Source of the DNA: Tetragonia tetragonoides
Lineage: Eukaryota; Streptophyta; Magnoliopsida; Caryophyllales; Aizoaceae
Reading direction: 5' to 3'
Assembly: GCA_038025085.1 (NCBI GenBank)
Contig: CM076151.1
Coordinates: 7,259,001 to 7,323,000, forward strand
Length of the DNA stretch: 64,000 nt
Shown here: positions 32,131 through 44,800 of the stretch, one piece after another
How the letters are laid out: the number at the start of each line of letters is the position of its first letter
Position numbering within the stretch: the stretch's first letter is position 1
Position numbers and translations under genes: made by a program
Notes under the pieces: generated by a model
The model's database searches: none
Told to the model about the DNA's origin: nothing
The model's input: only the letters and a program-made list of their open reading frames with translations

Positions 32131-33930
32131 TTGCGACTTTGTCACCTACTGCTCTTTTCTCTTTTTGCTAGTAATCTAATCTCAATATGTGATATGTCTG
32201 ATTTGCCCTTTCTCCATTAGGAAGGTTAAATGTAGTACTACTGTTTGGAGAAGTATGTGGTTCCTACTTCCTAGGTGTGTAACGCTACTAAAGAATGTAG
32301 GCATAATAAAAGGAAGTAAAGCATCTATTTATCACTTATCTGTTATCACCTATTTGGGAGTTCTCGAATTAATGAAGGTAAAGATAAGGGTAATAGTTTG
32401 AGTTATAATATGTGGAGTTAAGATATTCAAAGTATTTTGTAACTATGGGGAATAAAGAGGTTGTAAACTATTAACTCGTTTATGAAGAAATTCAAGGAGT
32501 AAGGGGCATATTAGAAAGATGTTCTATGTACGAATTTGCTTCCTGAAAGATATAATGCATTGTCCCAATATGGCACAACAATCATGTATGATAGTATTAG
32601 ACGGGCCATCTTGAGTCTTACACTCAACATAAACTCACCACAACGGCACGTACAACTTTAGAACCGACTTAAATTAGATTGCTAAGTGCTAATTTCCATT
32701 AGCTTTGTTGTCTTTAAACCTAATTATTAGGCTCTCCAACTCTAAATCTTCATTAATGTAGCAACACCATTGTTTACAACAAACTTACCAACATGTTTGC
32801 TTTTCCATGCGTAAAAGATGTCTCTCGAACATTGTTGTTTGGGTTATCCTTTGAACTTCCATTAATGTTTCGTTTTAGAGAGTCAATATAAGTGAAGCAA
32901 TCATGCAAAGCACATTTAACATAGAGTACCAAAAAGAAACTTGTACCCGTCATAAAAAGAAACTTGTACTCGCCATCATAAATAATACGACATTGGGGTG
33001 TTTGGCAAAATGAATCTTTCTAACGATATATTTTAATTGTCAAAGTATATGAGAGCTTACATTTATGTATGTATTCTCCATACTGTCTGCCCCATTCACC
33101 ACGCCAAGGTTCGAATTTATTGGGATATACCTACAGTATATCATTTGTAGAATATCTGACTCGTGAGTTGGGAGGCGCTCATTAGTCACATTAGAGAACA
33201 TTTTACCTATGATTCCATGGGTAATGACAAATTTGTTTTCACAATTTACCTTAACCCCGGCCCCCCATATAAATGCCACACCCCTTTGGGCTTTGTGTTT
33301 TATTATTATTGCAAGTTTTCGCCCCTATTTATCATCCCCTTTTGCGCAAAAAGTGGTTCACATTGATGCTGCATGCATGCATTCCTTTTCGTTTCACTCC
33401 AACCGTTCCATTTCACCTCGTGCTGCAATTTGCATTCCGTTTCGTTAATTCGACGACGTAGCATTTTTCATTCCTCCGCGATGCATCCATTTTGTATTTC
33501 ATTTTGTCTCCAATTCTATATCGGTTTACAATCCATTATGTTTCACCTTTATGTTTCACCTTGCAAAATTTTGTTCGTTCTTCACAAACCGACACCATTT
33601 TGTGTAAAAAGAACATGATTTATTAATTTATTATGCGTAAAATAATTAAACATCTCTTGTTCCCAAATGGTAGCTAGAAAGAGATATTAAGATTGTAAAA
33701 TATTAAACCAAAGGAAAATGCTAGTCTCTCAGAAAATGCCCCTGAGACATATGACGCAGTGATAAAGAGTGAATCTATAAAATAATATAAATAACCTCAT
33801 TGCATCACAATCTCACGACTGTCCTCCTCCATAAGGGTTTAGGGTAAGGTTTATAGGAGCGTCGAGAGAGAGAATAATCGCGGTTTTACACTCCAAGAAA
33901 AATATATTGTCAAGCTTTATAGAAGGAAAA
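32131..33930. other. intergenic, no gene recognised
   Basis: Divergent spacer between the zinc-knuckle gene (-) and the NERD-type gene (+). The overlapping short frames at 33163-33618 are low-complexity and unsupported. Confidence 0.45.
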
Positions 33931-33931
33931 A

Positions 33932-35245
33932 GGAAAATTTGCTTTGAATAATCCCAAGTTTCACCCGTGTGCTGTAAGTAATCCCACCTCGCGATATACT
34001 AACTAATAATCCCAACTTGCAACTTGTGTGCTATAAATACACCCAATGTGACGGTGTTATAACTCCTTCACCGTTGGACGTTTTTTGAATAAAAAAAAAT
34101 TACAATTACCCAAGTAACCCTCACCTCAAGTATTGAAAAGAAAAAAAGAAAAAAAAAACATCAAAGCAATTCTCTCTCTCCCTCAACAAAAATTTCTGCC
34201 ATGGAAATTCCTTAGAAAACCATCGGCCACACACCCACCACCATCGTCTTTCACCACACCCATCCCGCTCTCTCACCAACCCACACGAAACCGCCACCTC
34301 TCCAGCCAAGAAACCCGACCACCCACCACAAACCATCAGCCCACCTTTTCGCCTACTCTCTCCACCAATCTGAACCACCACAAAATCCGACCACTACATC
34401 TCAACCTCTGTTAAAACGAATTCCAGAATTTCGATCTCAAGTTTCAGCTCAAATTCATAAACTGAATACCAGTGCTATTTCTTGTTGAGCAATTTCACCA
34501 ATCGATTAACACTAGAAAAAATCGATTGAACAACAAAAAAACTCAACTCAACTTATAAAAGCAAGAGGATCTTTTTGGGTTGCTCTCTCTGTAAATTTTC
34601 GAAGATGGTAAAGGGAAAAGGAAGACAGTGGATATTTTTGCGGTTTTGATAATTGCACGAGTAATCGATTGATGATTTGGTCTGTTTCTCTTTAATTCAG
34701 ATTGTTAAAATTGATGTTCTTTTCACTTTCATCTCATTCATTTCAATTGAATTAAGATGCAATTGGCAAATTATTGGAGTATATTATTGGTGTTGGATGT
34801 GAAAGAGCAGTTTAACTGTAAATAAAACAATTCATTCATGTTAGAGTCCTTCATGTTATTAATGAGATGAAATAAGCTTTTAGATTTTAATTACGTAAAT
34901 GGTGGGTTGAATTGTTGGCTAGGGAGAATGAAGAGAGAGAAAGAAAATGGAGAACATACTTGTTGTGGTGGTGGGGAAGGAGAGAGAGAATGATGGTGGT
35001 GGTGATGGTGGCTGGGAGAATGAGGAGAGAGAAAACAGGGTCGGGCTGGGCTTTGTATTAATTGGGGAAATGGTGGAAGGGCATAAATATTATTTTAGTA
35101 CAAAAATAACCGTAACTTAACACCGTTTGCTCCGAGTTCAATATTGGCACACAAGTTACAAGTTGAGATTATTGGTAATATATTAGAATGTGAAATTATT
35201 TACAACACACGAGTAAAACTTGGGATTATTCGCAGCAAATTTTCC
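33932..35245. mobile_element. non-autonomous element with long terminal inverted repeats (foldback or MULE-type)
   Basis: The left arm, from about 33932 (GGAAAATTTGCTTTGAATAA, TCCCAAGTTTCACCCGTGTG...), matches the reverse complement of the right arm ending about 35245 (GGAAAATTTGCTGCGAATAA, TCCCAAGTTTTACTCGTGTG...). The match continues with gaps for about 110 bases, including AACTTGCAACTTGTGTGC against AACTTGTAACTTGTGTGC, and further in ACGGTGTTATAAC against ACGGTGTTAAGTTAC. A-rich flanks make the target duplication hard to read. No transposase; the interior is CT-rich with no credible gene. Confidence 0.75.
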
Positions 35246-35699
35246 AAGAAAAAAAGGATTTTCTCAAAGGCTGCGCCATAATCCCAAATCCACGCAGGTC
35301 ATCCCAGCTGATTGGGGAACAACCCTTACCAGTTTCCACCACGTGGCACAACTCCGCTGTATAACTTTCAGCAATCACAGATTTACGGCGCTGATCACCA
35401 TTGGCATACAGTAACTTTTCTCGTACATGAACACCAGAACACAAATAACATTAAAGGGCACAGCTGACATTTCATCTACCCAAATAAAAACTGGCCATTT
35501 TTCCGTAAAAAACAAACGCCTCTTTCATTATTATTCTCTCTCTCTCCTCACTTTCGAGCTCTTCAATTTCACCATTTTTGATTTTTTCCCATAATAAGCA
35601 ACAGAGATTTCTTTTCTCTTTTATTATTTCTACCGAGTGTAGAATTTTTGATTTTTTTTCATTTTGTTTTGATTTTGCTCTTCAGAGTGTAGAATAGAT

Positions 35700-35837
35700 A
35701 GACAGTAATAAGAACAAACTTATACGCCTAGGGTTTTTCATTTTCTCGATAGTTTCATCCAATCCCCAATTCCTAGGGTTTTTCGTCTTCAGGTTCGGTT
35801 CGATTCGATTTGATTCTCTCTCCGAATTTCTCCATCA
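35700..35837 (+). promoter_or_regulatory. 5'UTR/promoter of the NERD-type gene with telo-box-like motifs
   Basis: CCTAGGGTTTTTC occurs twice (about 35727 and 35773), followed by a repeated GGTTCGGTTCGATTCGATT stretch and a pyrimidine-rich leader to the ATG at 35838. AGGGTTT (reverse AAACCCT) is the telo-box core common in promoters of broadly expressed plant genes. Confidence 0.45.
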
Positions 35838-38800
35838 ATGGAGGACGATGAGGACGTCGTGAAGACTATCGACGCTCCTCCTCCGTCGCAACAACCACCG
35901 TCGACGGAGCAACTTGAAGTTTCGGAGCAATGCGACACTGTTTTGGTCGCCGGAGATTCGTCGGAACCGACGTTTCCGGAGGAGAAGAGCGACGGAGATT
36001 GTACGGTGACAACGGTAGCTGAGAGCCGCGAGGAATTGGGAGCAGAAGGTGAGGTTGTTGAGGATGTTGAGAAAGATGCGAGAGAAAACGAGGATTCGGA
36101 CATGGAGCAATTGGAATCGAAAGGTGATGAGCAATTGGTTGTTGATGAGAGTGTTAAGGGAGAAGAGGTGCCCCAAGTGACTGAAGAATTGGAGGTGAAA
36201 AATGCAGAGATTGTGGAAGTGCAAAAGTTACCATTGGTTACCGAAGAATTGGAGGTGAAAAATGAGGAGGTTGATGTAGATGGGATTGGGAAAGTGGAGG
36301 AGTTGCCAAGGGTGAATGAGGAATTGGAGGTGAAGGGTGAGGAGGTGGGTGGAGAAGGGAGAGAGAGTCCGGTGAGGATGGAAGACGAGGCCGAGGGAGA
36401 CGAGGTTGTGAAAGCGGAAGAGGTCGAGGCTGAGGGAGACGAGGTTGTGGAAGGGGAAGAGGTGGAGGCTGAGGGAGACGAGGTCGTGCAAGGGGAAGAG
36501 GTTAAGGTTGAGGGAAACGAGGTTGTGAAAGTGGAAGAAGAGAGGGAGAGTCCAACGAAGTTGGAGGAAGAGGTGGAGGCCGAAGGAGAGGGAGATGAGG
36601 TTGTGAAAGCGGAAGAGGCAGCTCCAGTGACTGAGAAGGAGGAATTAGTCGAAACCGAGGAATTGGAAGGGGAGAAGGTGGAAAATGATGATGAAGAGAT
36701 GGTGGAGGAAAAGGAAGAAGAGGATGGGGCAAAGGGAGAGGAAGAGGAGAGTGGAGAAGGAGAGGAAGAGGGTGAGGAAATGGAGGGTTCGAGGGAAAAT
36801 GGCATTGAGATGTCTCCTATTGCGACGAAAGATGAAGAAATGGTGGAAGAGGAGGAAACACCGCTGGCTGAGGAAGTGGTAGTTGAAGAGGAGGAGACAC
36901 CCATTGTTGATACAGAAATGGAGACGGAGGAGACAGAAGGGGTGAAGAGTGGCAGTGGGAGTGGTGGTAAGCGAAAGCGTGGGAGGAATGCCAAGGCGGC
37001 TCCAGTGAGGGCGCCAGCGAGGAAGACGGTAGGGGAGGATGTTTGTTTCATTTGCCTTGATGGTGGGGACCTTGTGCTTTGTGACCGCAGGTTGGTTTGA
37101 TATGATATCTATGTTGATGCTGTTTCTTTTTTTTCTTTTCTGATTGGTGTTACTGTTTCCTTAGCCATTGTGAAGTTAAGTGTGTGCTGAAAGAAATGGT
37201 AGTGAAATTGAGCAATATGTATCTGTGGTTCAGGGCCTGCCCCAAGGCATATCATCCTTCCTGTGTTGATCATGATGATGATTTTTTCAAAACAAAAGGG
37301 CGGTGGAATTGTGGTAAGTTTGTATAGTTTCTTGTTGAATTAAGCCCTCCCATACAAGGTTCTCATGTTTTTTTTGCATGTTTATTTGCAATTATCTCTT
37401 TCATTGCCGTGCAATCGTCCATTATTCTTTACTATTTGGTCATCATTTTCCGATATGTTAGTACATAATAATACTGGCCCATTTTTTGCAACTATGTTCA
37501 AATGCATGTTTGTTGGTGATCATGTAAATGATGCCAATAATGAGTTATGCACATGAAGCTCATTGATTGAGTTGTCAATGTTGTACTTCTGTTGCCAGGC
37601 CTTTATTGCAAGCAACATATATAGGAATGTTTGACTTAGGATACACTCTGCTAAAGTAGTCCCGAAATAAGATCAATAGAACTAATCCTCCTTTTCAGAT
37701 TTATGAGTTGTTTTATGCATGCACTCATAGGTGGTAATCCTTAAATTGAGTAGTCCTGAACCACCCTTGTGGTTTGGGACATATAATGCACCACTTGTAT
37801 AACAAAACTGCAAAGATGCATGTTGTATTTTTTTCTTTATTATGTTTGATTATTCAATTACTTTTCTAACTTGATGCTGCTCATCCAGAGCTTTATTTCT
37901 GGCAAGCTGTCAGCACGAGTTTATAATCTTGATATGCAGAAGAGTAACAGTAACAGAGCAACATTGTCTTGACTCTTGAAACCTTGCAGCCTGTCACTTG
38001 TTGTGTGCTGTATGTGATCACAAATTAGTGACTATTAAGACATTATAGTTTGCAATTAGATGTACTTATCGAGCTTGTTTTCTGATTGTTATACTTGCCA
38101 TTCTTCTGATAGAGTGTATAGTACATTGTTTTTATCTCTTATTATCATGCTCATCTCCTTCCCTCCTGTCTTTTCTATAAAGATCTTATTTCTCAGCGTT
38201 TGATTTTCCCCCCTCATGGGCAGGTTGGCATCTCTGCAACAAATGTGGGAAGAACGCATCCTTTATGTGTTACACCTGTACCTTTTCGTTGTGCAAAGGA
38301 TGCTGTAAAGATGCTGTTGTATTTTGTGTTAGAGGAAACAAAGGCTTTTGTGAGTCATGCATGAAAACTGTAATGATGATTGAAAATAGTGAACAGAATG
38401 CAATGGTACATATCCCTTTCCAATCCCTTTTGGTTTTAACTATATTCTAATGTTTTATCTAATATTGATGGGGTGAAATGTGATGTTGGGCTGCTGGCAT
38501 GAAGGACACCAATTGTAACTCGTTGCAAATGCCAACCGTCAACTCGAACATATTTGCCTTTTGAGTTGGGAATTTGGGATCTTATGCGTGTAAAAACATG
38601 ATGTCATAGAGTTTGGAACGAGTTCTTTGCTTAGATGCGTCTTTCTTTTCGGGCACGTTTGGGTCTTAGGACTTGCATTTACGCCGATCTCCGCATGATA
38701 GAGAGATGGAGGAACTTGTCTTAGTGTTCTTACCTCTACTCTTCTTGTCCCGATGGACGACTCTCGGACTTGGATTGGGGATACTTGTTGGGTCTTCTCT

Positions 38801-41800
38801 TGCAAGTCTTTCCTTCATTAGCTTAGCCTGCCTTCACAGTTTCCCCATTTCCCCTTATCTACTTACATTTGAAAGTTGAAGGTTTCATTGAAGGTTCGTG
38901 CTTTTGTGTGGACTTTGGTGCTAGGGAGGTTGAACCCCTGTGACATGGTGCAACACTGGAGGCCTGGCTGGTCACTCTTACCGGGGTTTTTGTGTGATGT
39001 GTCGTCATTATGGGGAGGACTGCTTGCATTTGTTGGTGATGTGTGAGTTTGCTAGGTCCTTGTGGGGTAGACTGCTGGGTGGAGAGAGCTTTGCGTGTCC
39101 TTCCACGGTGGGACTTTCCTACAAATACGTTTTGCAGCGATGAGGAGGGGTAAGGAGTGGATTATGGGGAGGACTGCTTGCATTTGTTGGTGATGTGTGA
39201 GTTTGCTAGGTCCTTGTGGGGTAGACTGCTGGGTGGAGAGAGCTTTGCGTGTCCTTCCACGGTGGGACTTTCCTACAAATACGTTTTGCAGCGATGAGGA
39301 GGGGGGTAAGGAGTGGAGGTTGTTGTGGAGGTGTAGTTGTATGGCTGTGCTTTGGTGCATTTGGTTGGAGAGGAACTCGAGGGTGTTCTTCGATGTTGGG
39401 AAGCCTTTAGATTATGTGTGGGAGCATGTGGTCTATTTGGCTTGACGTAGGGCTAAGGCCGCGGGGGCTTTCAAGGGTGTGCCACTCACGTTTGTTCAGC
39501 GCCACTGGCGTGATTTGTAGATATTTAATTTGCTTTTGAGGATTCTTTGTCCTCTTTTTTGTATTGTTTATTGATTTGATTAATAATCTTTTTCCTTTAT
39601 CTAAAAAAGATGCATGGAAACGTTCATGGAAGTCACGTTTCCGTTTCTAAACTCGAAAACACTTGGAAACCTCTTCTTTATATGACAACAAGTTTCTCCC
39701 TCTTTTGGATCTCTAAAATTTCAAGGTTACCTGTACTTTCTACTAGTAATTTTTATATTGCTCAAGTTTACTCGAAAAGTTACTTCATTTATATATTTAT
39801 TATCGATAGTTAAGACTCCTGATATTTTAAGGGTTCTAAGAAAAAAGGAAGTTTGGTTCATTCTCTTTTCTGTGTTTTTGTGTTTCCTAGTTCTTGAGAA
39901 ATGACGTTTCTGCGTTTCCTATCCCTGTTTCCATCTCCATGCCACATAGTTTTTGGTTATCTTCGATTGACCTGTATCATAAGTCCTAGGGTTGAGAAAT
40001 GGATCTATTGCTTAAGGACAATCTTATAAATAGGAACTGTGTAGTTCTTGACCTCCATTGACTCTGAATTTTGGGTCTCATAGGAGTTTACTATGATCAA
40101 CATCATTATTATTAGTATTGTTATTAATATAATTATTAATTATTTATTATTATTGTAAAGACTAAAGGACATTTTTGATTCCCAAATATGTATACTTAAG
40201 GGTCTTTACAGTTTACAGAAAAAAGGAACACTCATTGAATTTTTTTGCTATATCCTTGGCAACATTTTTGGTGTGTATGATGCTCTCTCTTTTTAAGCAT
40301 TGTAGGTCCTGTAAGGAGATCAATACTTAACAAATAGACCATGAGTAATAGAAAGTTCCGCAAAGAAGGAAATTTAAAACATCCAAATTTATGGGATGGA
40401 AACACTTTTTTTTTTTTTTTTTTTGCCAAGCTCTTTGGTCTAGGTCATCTGCTTTGTATAGACTTGCTAGTTTTTACAGTAGTTTTCTTAGGTGTACAGA
40501 AGTCTACCAAGGCAAACAGAAATCTGTAGCAAATTCAGGTGCAAATGCGTGTGCTATGTTGCACAGCCGTGTGGTAATGTAAGATACATCAGGCTTTTAC
40601 CTTCAGAAGCTTACTGGATTGAGGGTATAAGAATCCTTGACTTGTGCTCAAAACTTACTTCCAGCATCTTTCTAAGAGTATAGCTGTCGTCTTAATATTG
40701 TCAATATTGGTAAGAAGTATTATGTCCTTCTTTTTATATTGTTCTTCCAGGACTTTAGCCTATTCATAGTTTCCACCCTGTAAATATCTGAGCGAATTAG
40801 GGTATGTTGGAGTCTGGATTACAGGATTGCATTAGTTTGGTAAAGATTATGGTAATAGATATTTATTTGGTTCTGGATATTGTTTTCTGTAGATTGGATA
40901 CAGATCCAGGGGAAGGGTGAGAATTATAATGTGCATAAAGAGTTTCCTATCTCTTTATGACTCCTCTCTTTTGTGCCTTCTCATTTTGCTAATTTGGGGT
41001 GTTCTAATGCATTAGGCATCAAATGAGGTAGTTGGCTGAGTAAGACAGTTTTCTACGGTACTGTTTCTTGAAGACAGTTTGTATCTTTTCAAATATCTTA
41101 TGGAGCCTTCGAGGACTGCAGGATAGCGAGAGAGATTACTGATTTTCTGTTCATATTCTTAGATCTTGTCAGTGTTCCTCTCTTAGATAAGTAAGTATGA
41201 CCTGATTTTTCAGAAATTATCTTATTGGTAGTCCTACCACTCAGGTTCATTTGACCTAGCCCCATTCCTTCTAATTTAGTTTTTGTCTGTTTTATCTACA
41301 TTCGCCTCTAAGTCGTGACCTACATACATCGCAGACTTCACTGTAGGGACATCTCGTAGTGGTAGATGTTCTGACATGAGTGGAATGCAAACGATAGTCC
41401 TCACCTTTCCTGAAGTATTTTGGATATTGTATTGAATCCCTCCTTCCTTCTCTAGGTGTCTAAATGAATACCATGCATTCTAAGGACTTTACTAGTGGGC
41501 TTTTCTTTTGTTGTTTTTTATTTTGTTCTTCTGGAGGGGGTTGGGAGGTTTGAGACTACATAGCAACTGGTGATCCATTGAACCAAACTAGCCAAGGTTT
41601 AAAAAAAAAATCCAAGGTAGAAGAGAGACAATGAAAAGCACAAAGGTTGTTGAAAATAGAGGACTGAATCATTATATATCCAAAGTTTTTATTCACTTTG
41701 TCCAATGACCGTGCCTGAATGTAAACTATAAAAATCTGTAATTCTCAGTGCATCATTCAATCTAATTAGTCTTAGTCATTCTATTTTCAGGGTCAGGTTG

Positions 41801-44800
41801 CTTTTGATGACAAAAGTAGCTGGGAGTATCTCTTTAAAGACTACTGGATAGACCAAAAAAAGAAATTATGTATTACTTCAGATGAACTTTCCCAGGCCAA
41901 AAATCCATGGAGAGGTTCTGATGCTGACAAACAGCAAACATCCATTGAGCTACACGAGGGTAATGGCGATGTGGGTACTGATTCAGACAACTCTCTTGGG
42001 AATTTAGAAGTGACTGAATCAAAAAGAAAAAAGCCCAAGAGAAAGTCAAAGCCTGTAGGTTCTGATACAGACAGTTATTCAGAGAAGGATGTAGGCACTT
42101 CAAAAAGAAAATCTAAACGGAGGTCAAAATCCCAGGCCAAGGAGGCACACTCAGAATCTGAACATTCTTCTGGGCACCAAGATACAAATAATAAGAGGGG
42201 TAAGAGGCCCAGAAGGCTAACAAAGTCCCATACTAAGAATCGTAAGTCAGCTAGTGCTGCAGCAGCAGCGGGTAGTGAAGGAGCCTCTGGAGAAGGCAGT
42301 GTTGAGTGGGCATCGCAGGAATTATTGGAGTTCGTTATGCACATGAAAGACGGTGATAAATCTGTGCTGACACAGTTTGATGTGCAGGGACTATTGCTAG
42401 AATATATAAAAAGAAACAAACTTCGTGATCCACGTCGACAGAGCCAGATAATTTGTGATCCAATGCTTCAAAAACTGTTTGGAAAACCACGAGTGGGTCA
42501 CTTTGAAATGTTGAAGCTACTTGAATCACACTTTTTCTTGAAGGAGGATTTTCAGGCAGATGATAATCATGGAAGTGTTGTTGATGAAACCAGTCAACTC
42601 GATGCTGATGATAATACAGATGCCGCACTGGATGCTGGCAGAAGTAAGGGAAGGAAATCCCGTAAAAGGGGTGAAGGGAGAGGGTTTCAGTCAAACCTTG
42701 ACGATTATGCTGCCGTAGATATGCATAATATTAACTTAATTTACTTACGCCGGAATCTGATGGAACCCCTTATGGATGATTCTGAAACCTTCCATGACAA
42801 GGTTGTTGGTACTTTTGTTAGAATAAGAATTTCTGGCAGCGGCCAAAAGCAGGACATATACAGGCTGGTGCAAATAATTGGTAACTATTTTGACTATTTT
42901 ATATTTCTTATTGGAAATGCTTATTCTCTCAGAGATGAACAACTTGTTATTGTTTTAAGGTACAAGCAAGGCAGCTGAACCATACAGAGTTGGTAAAAGG
43001 ACAACTGATGTCATGCTAGAGATTTTGAATTTGGACAAGACAGAGATAGTAGCGATTGATACAATTTCAAATCAGGATTTCACTGAGGTGACACATGCAA
43101 AGCATGACTTTTTTTATTTGTTTATTCAGGCTCTTTTAGATTTGTTTGGGGTTGCAGATGGGGAAAGTAAAATAAATCTACTACTTTTGTTGTTCAAAGG
43201 CCAAACCACTAAACGCTTCACTGATAAAGAAAAGTGCCTTAAGGGTTTGGTCCTAGTGGAACATAAGGCTATGTTTGGCAAATTTAGCCGTGAAATGTTA
43301 AAAGAGAATAAATTAGTAGAAAATAGTTGAAAGTTGCTATAAAAATCTAATAAACTACTTGTTGGTGCAAGTTGAAAGTTAGTATGAGTAGCTTCACAAA
43401 ATTTAGCGGTAGCTGAAACTGCAAATTGAAAATAATTTGGCAAATTTTTTGATAGCTAAGAGTAGCTGCAAGCTTCAAGGTGTAGCTTTTATTGAAAAGC
43501 TAGCTGTGTGTGCCAAGCATAGCCTAAGTTTATCAATTTGAATTCTGTCGTATATGGAAAATCTACTTAAAAAAGGTAAGAAAAATCATTTGTCAGGCCT
43601 TTTTACTAGAACCCTCTTTGTGGATGATGTCTATTCCTTATTATTTGATCTTGGGTATCTGAATTGCTTCTGAACTTACTTTAATAAAATACCATCCATC
43701 AATATCAATTTCACAAAAGGAGAGTGATGATTAAGAAATAGTATTGCGAGGAGAGTGTTAGTGGAATACTAGGGAATAAAATGTTAAAGGTGAGGTTTTC
43801 TAGGCTGTAGACTTGTAGGACACTGTTAAGGCATGTTCTTTTCAGATGGAAAGTATTAGAATCCAACAAGTTCCAGCAAACTCCAGCATTTTCAACAAGT
43901 TTCAAACACAAAATTTTCAGATTAGTTCCAACAAACTTCTTAAGTTGAGAATTATACCCTAATTCGAAAGAATGATCATATCATTAAGATATCATATGCT
44001 AGTGCCTTCTATGAGGCTCCCACCTATAAGTAGAGTAGGGGATGAGATGAGATGTATGCTGCTTCCTTTCATTGGAATGTAATTGTTGAAGGATGAGTTG
44101 CCTGTCGTTTATGTTTTACTTCTTTCTCTCTCTCATGCTAACCCGTCTTAATGCTAGTTTTCAAAAGGTCTTTTGTCCAAATATAGGTTTTCCGTAACTA
44201 TCCCTAATTACAATCATTCATGGAATCACCCCAAGTGTGCTTTTAGATTTTCTTCACCAGTCAACCCTTTTATGATGCAATAACTTTTGAATGAAGTTCG
44301 TGTTTAAACCCAGATTTTATGCACATGATGATATTAGAGAACTATGAATCCATATAGTGAAATTGAAATTTGCAAAAATAAAATAGCTTGTAGAGATTGG
44401 GTGTAGAAGACTAACAAAAAAAAAAGTATGATTTCGTTCGTAAATTAGGTTTCTTGTTTGGAAAGTGCCTCTAACTTGAGTGTAATCACATTGTTTCATG
44501 CAGAACGATCTGTTGATGAAATGACTTGTTACTTGGCCTAATTTGTCCTCCTATTTTTCCCTTTCTTTTTTTTTCTAAAATTCAAATCCATCAAAACTAA
44601 TTCACCTTTGTATACACTATACAATATCCCTGTTACTAGTTTCATTAAGAAGTAATTCAATTAAAATTTTCAATTATTAAGAACAAGCTCGTTATTTCCT
44701 TCTTAAACTAAACGATGTTTTTTTCCAACAAGTGATATTTTAAAAGGTTGTTTTCAACGAACTTTCATAATTGTGAGGAATACATTATACTATGCTCATT

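Noticed and set aside
34133..34414. 93-codon Pro/Thr/His-rich frame
   Set aside because: Lies inside the long-inverted-repeat element in low-complexity CT-rich DNA; not a credible gene.
35789..37051. 420-codon Ser/Thr-rich frame on the minus strand
   Set aside because: It is the exact antisense of NERD exon 1; the GAG/GAA-rich coding strand has few stops in reverse and gives a Ser/Leu-rich shadow. The sense frame joins conserved downstream PHD exons.
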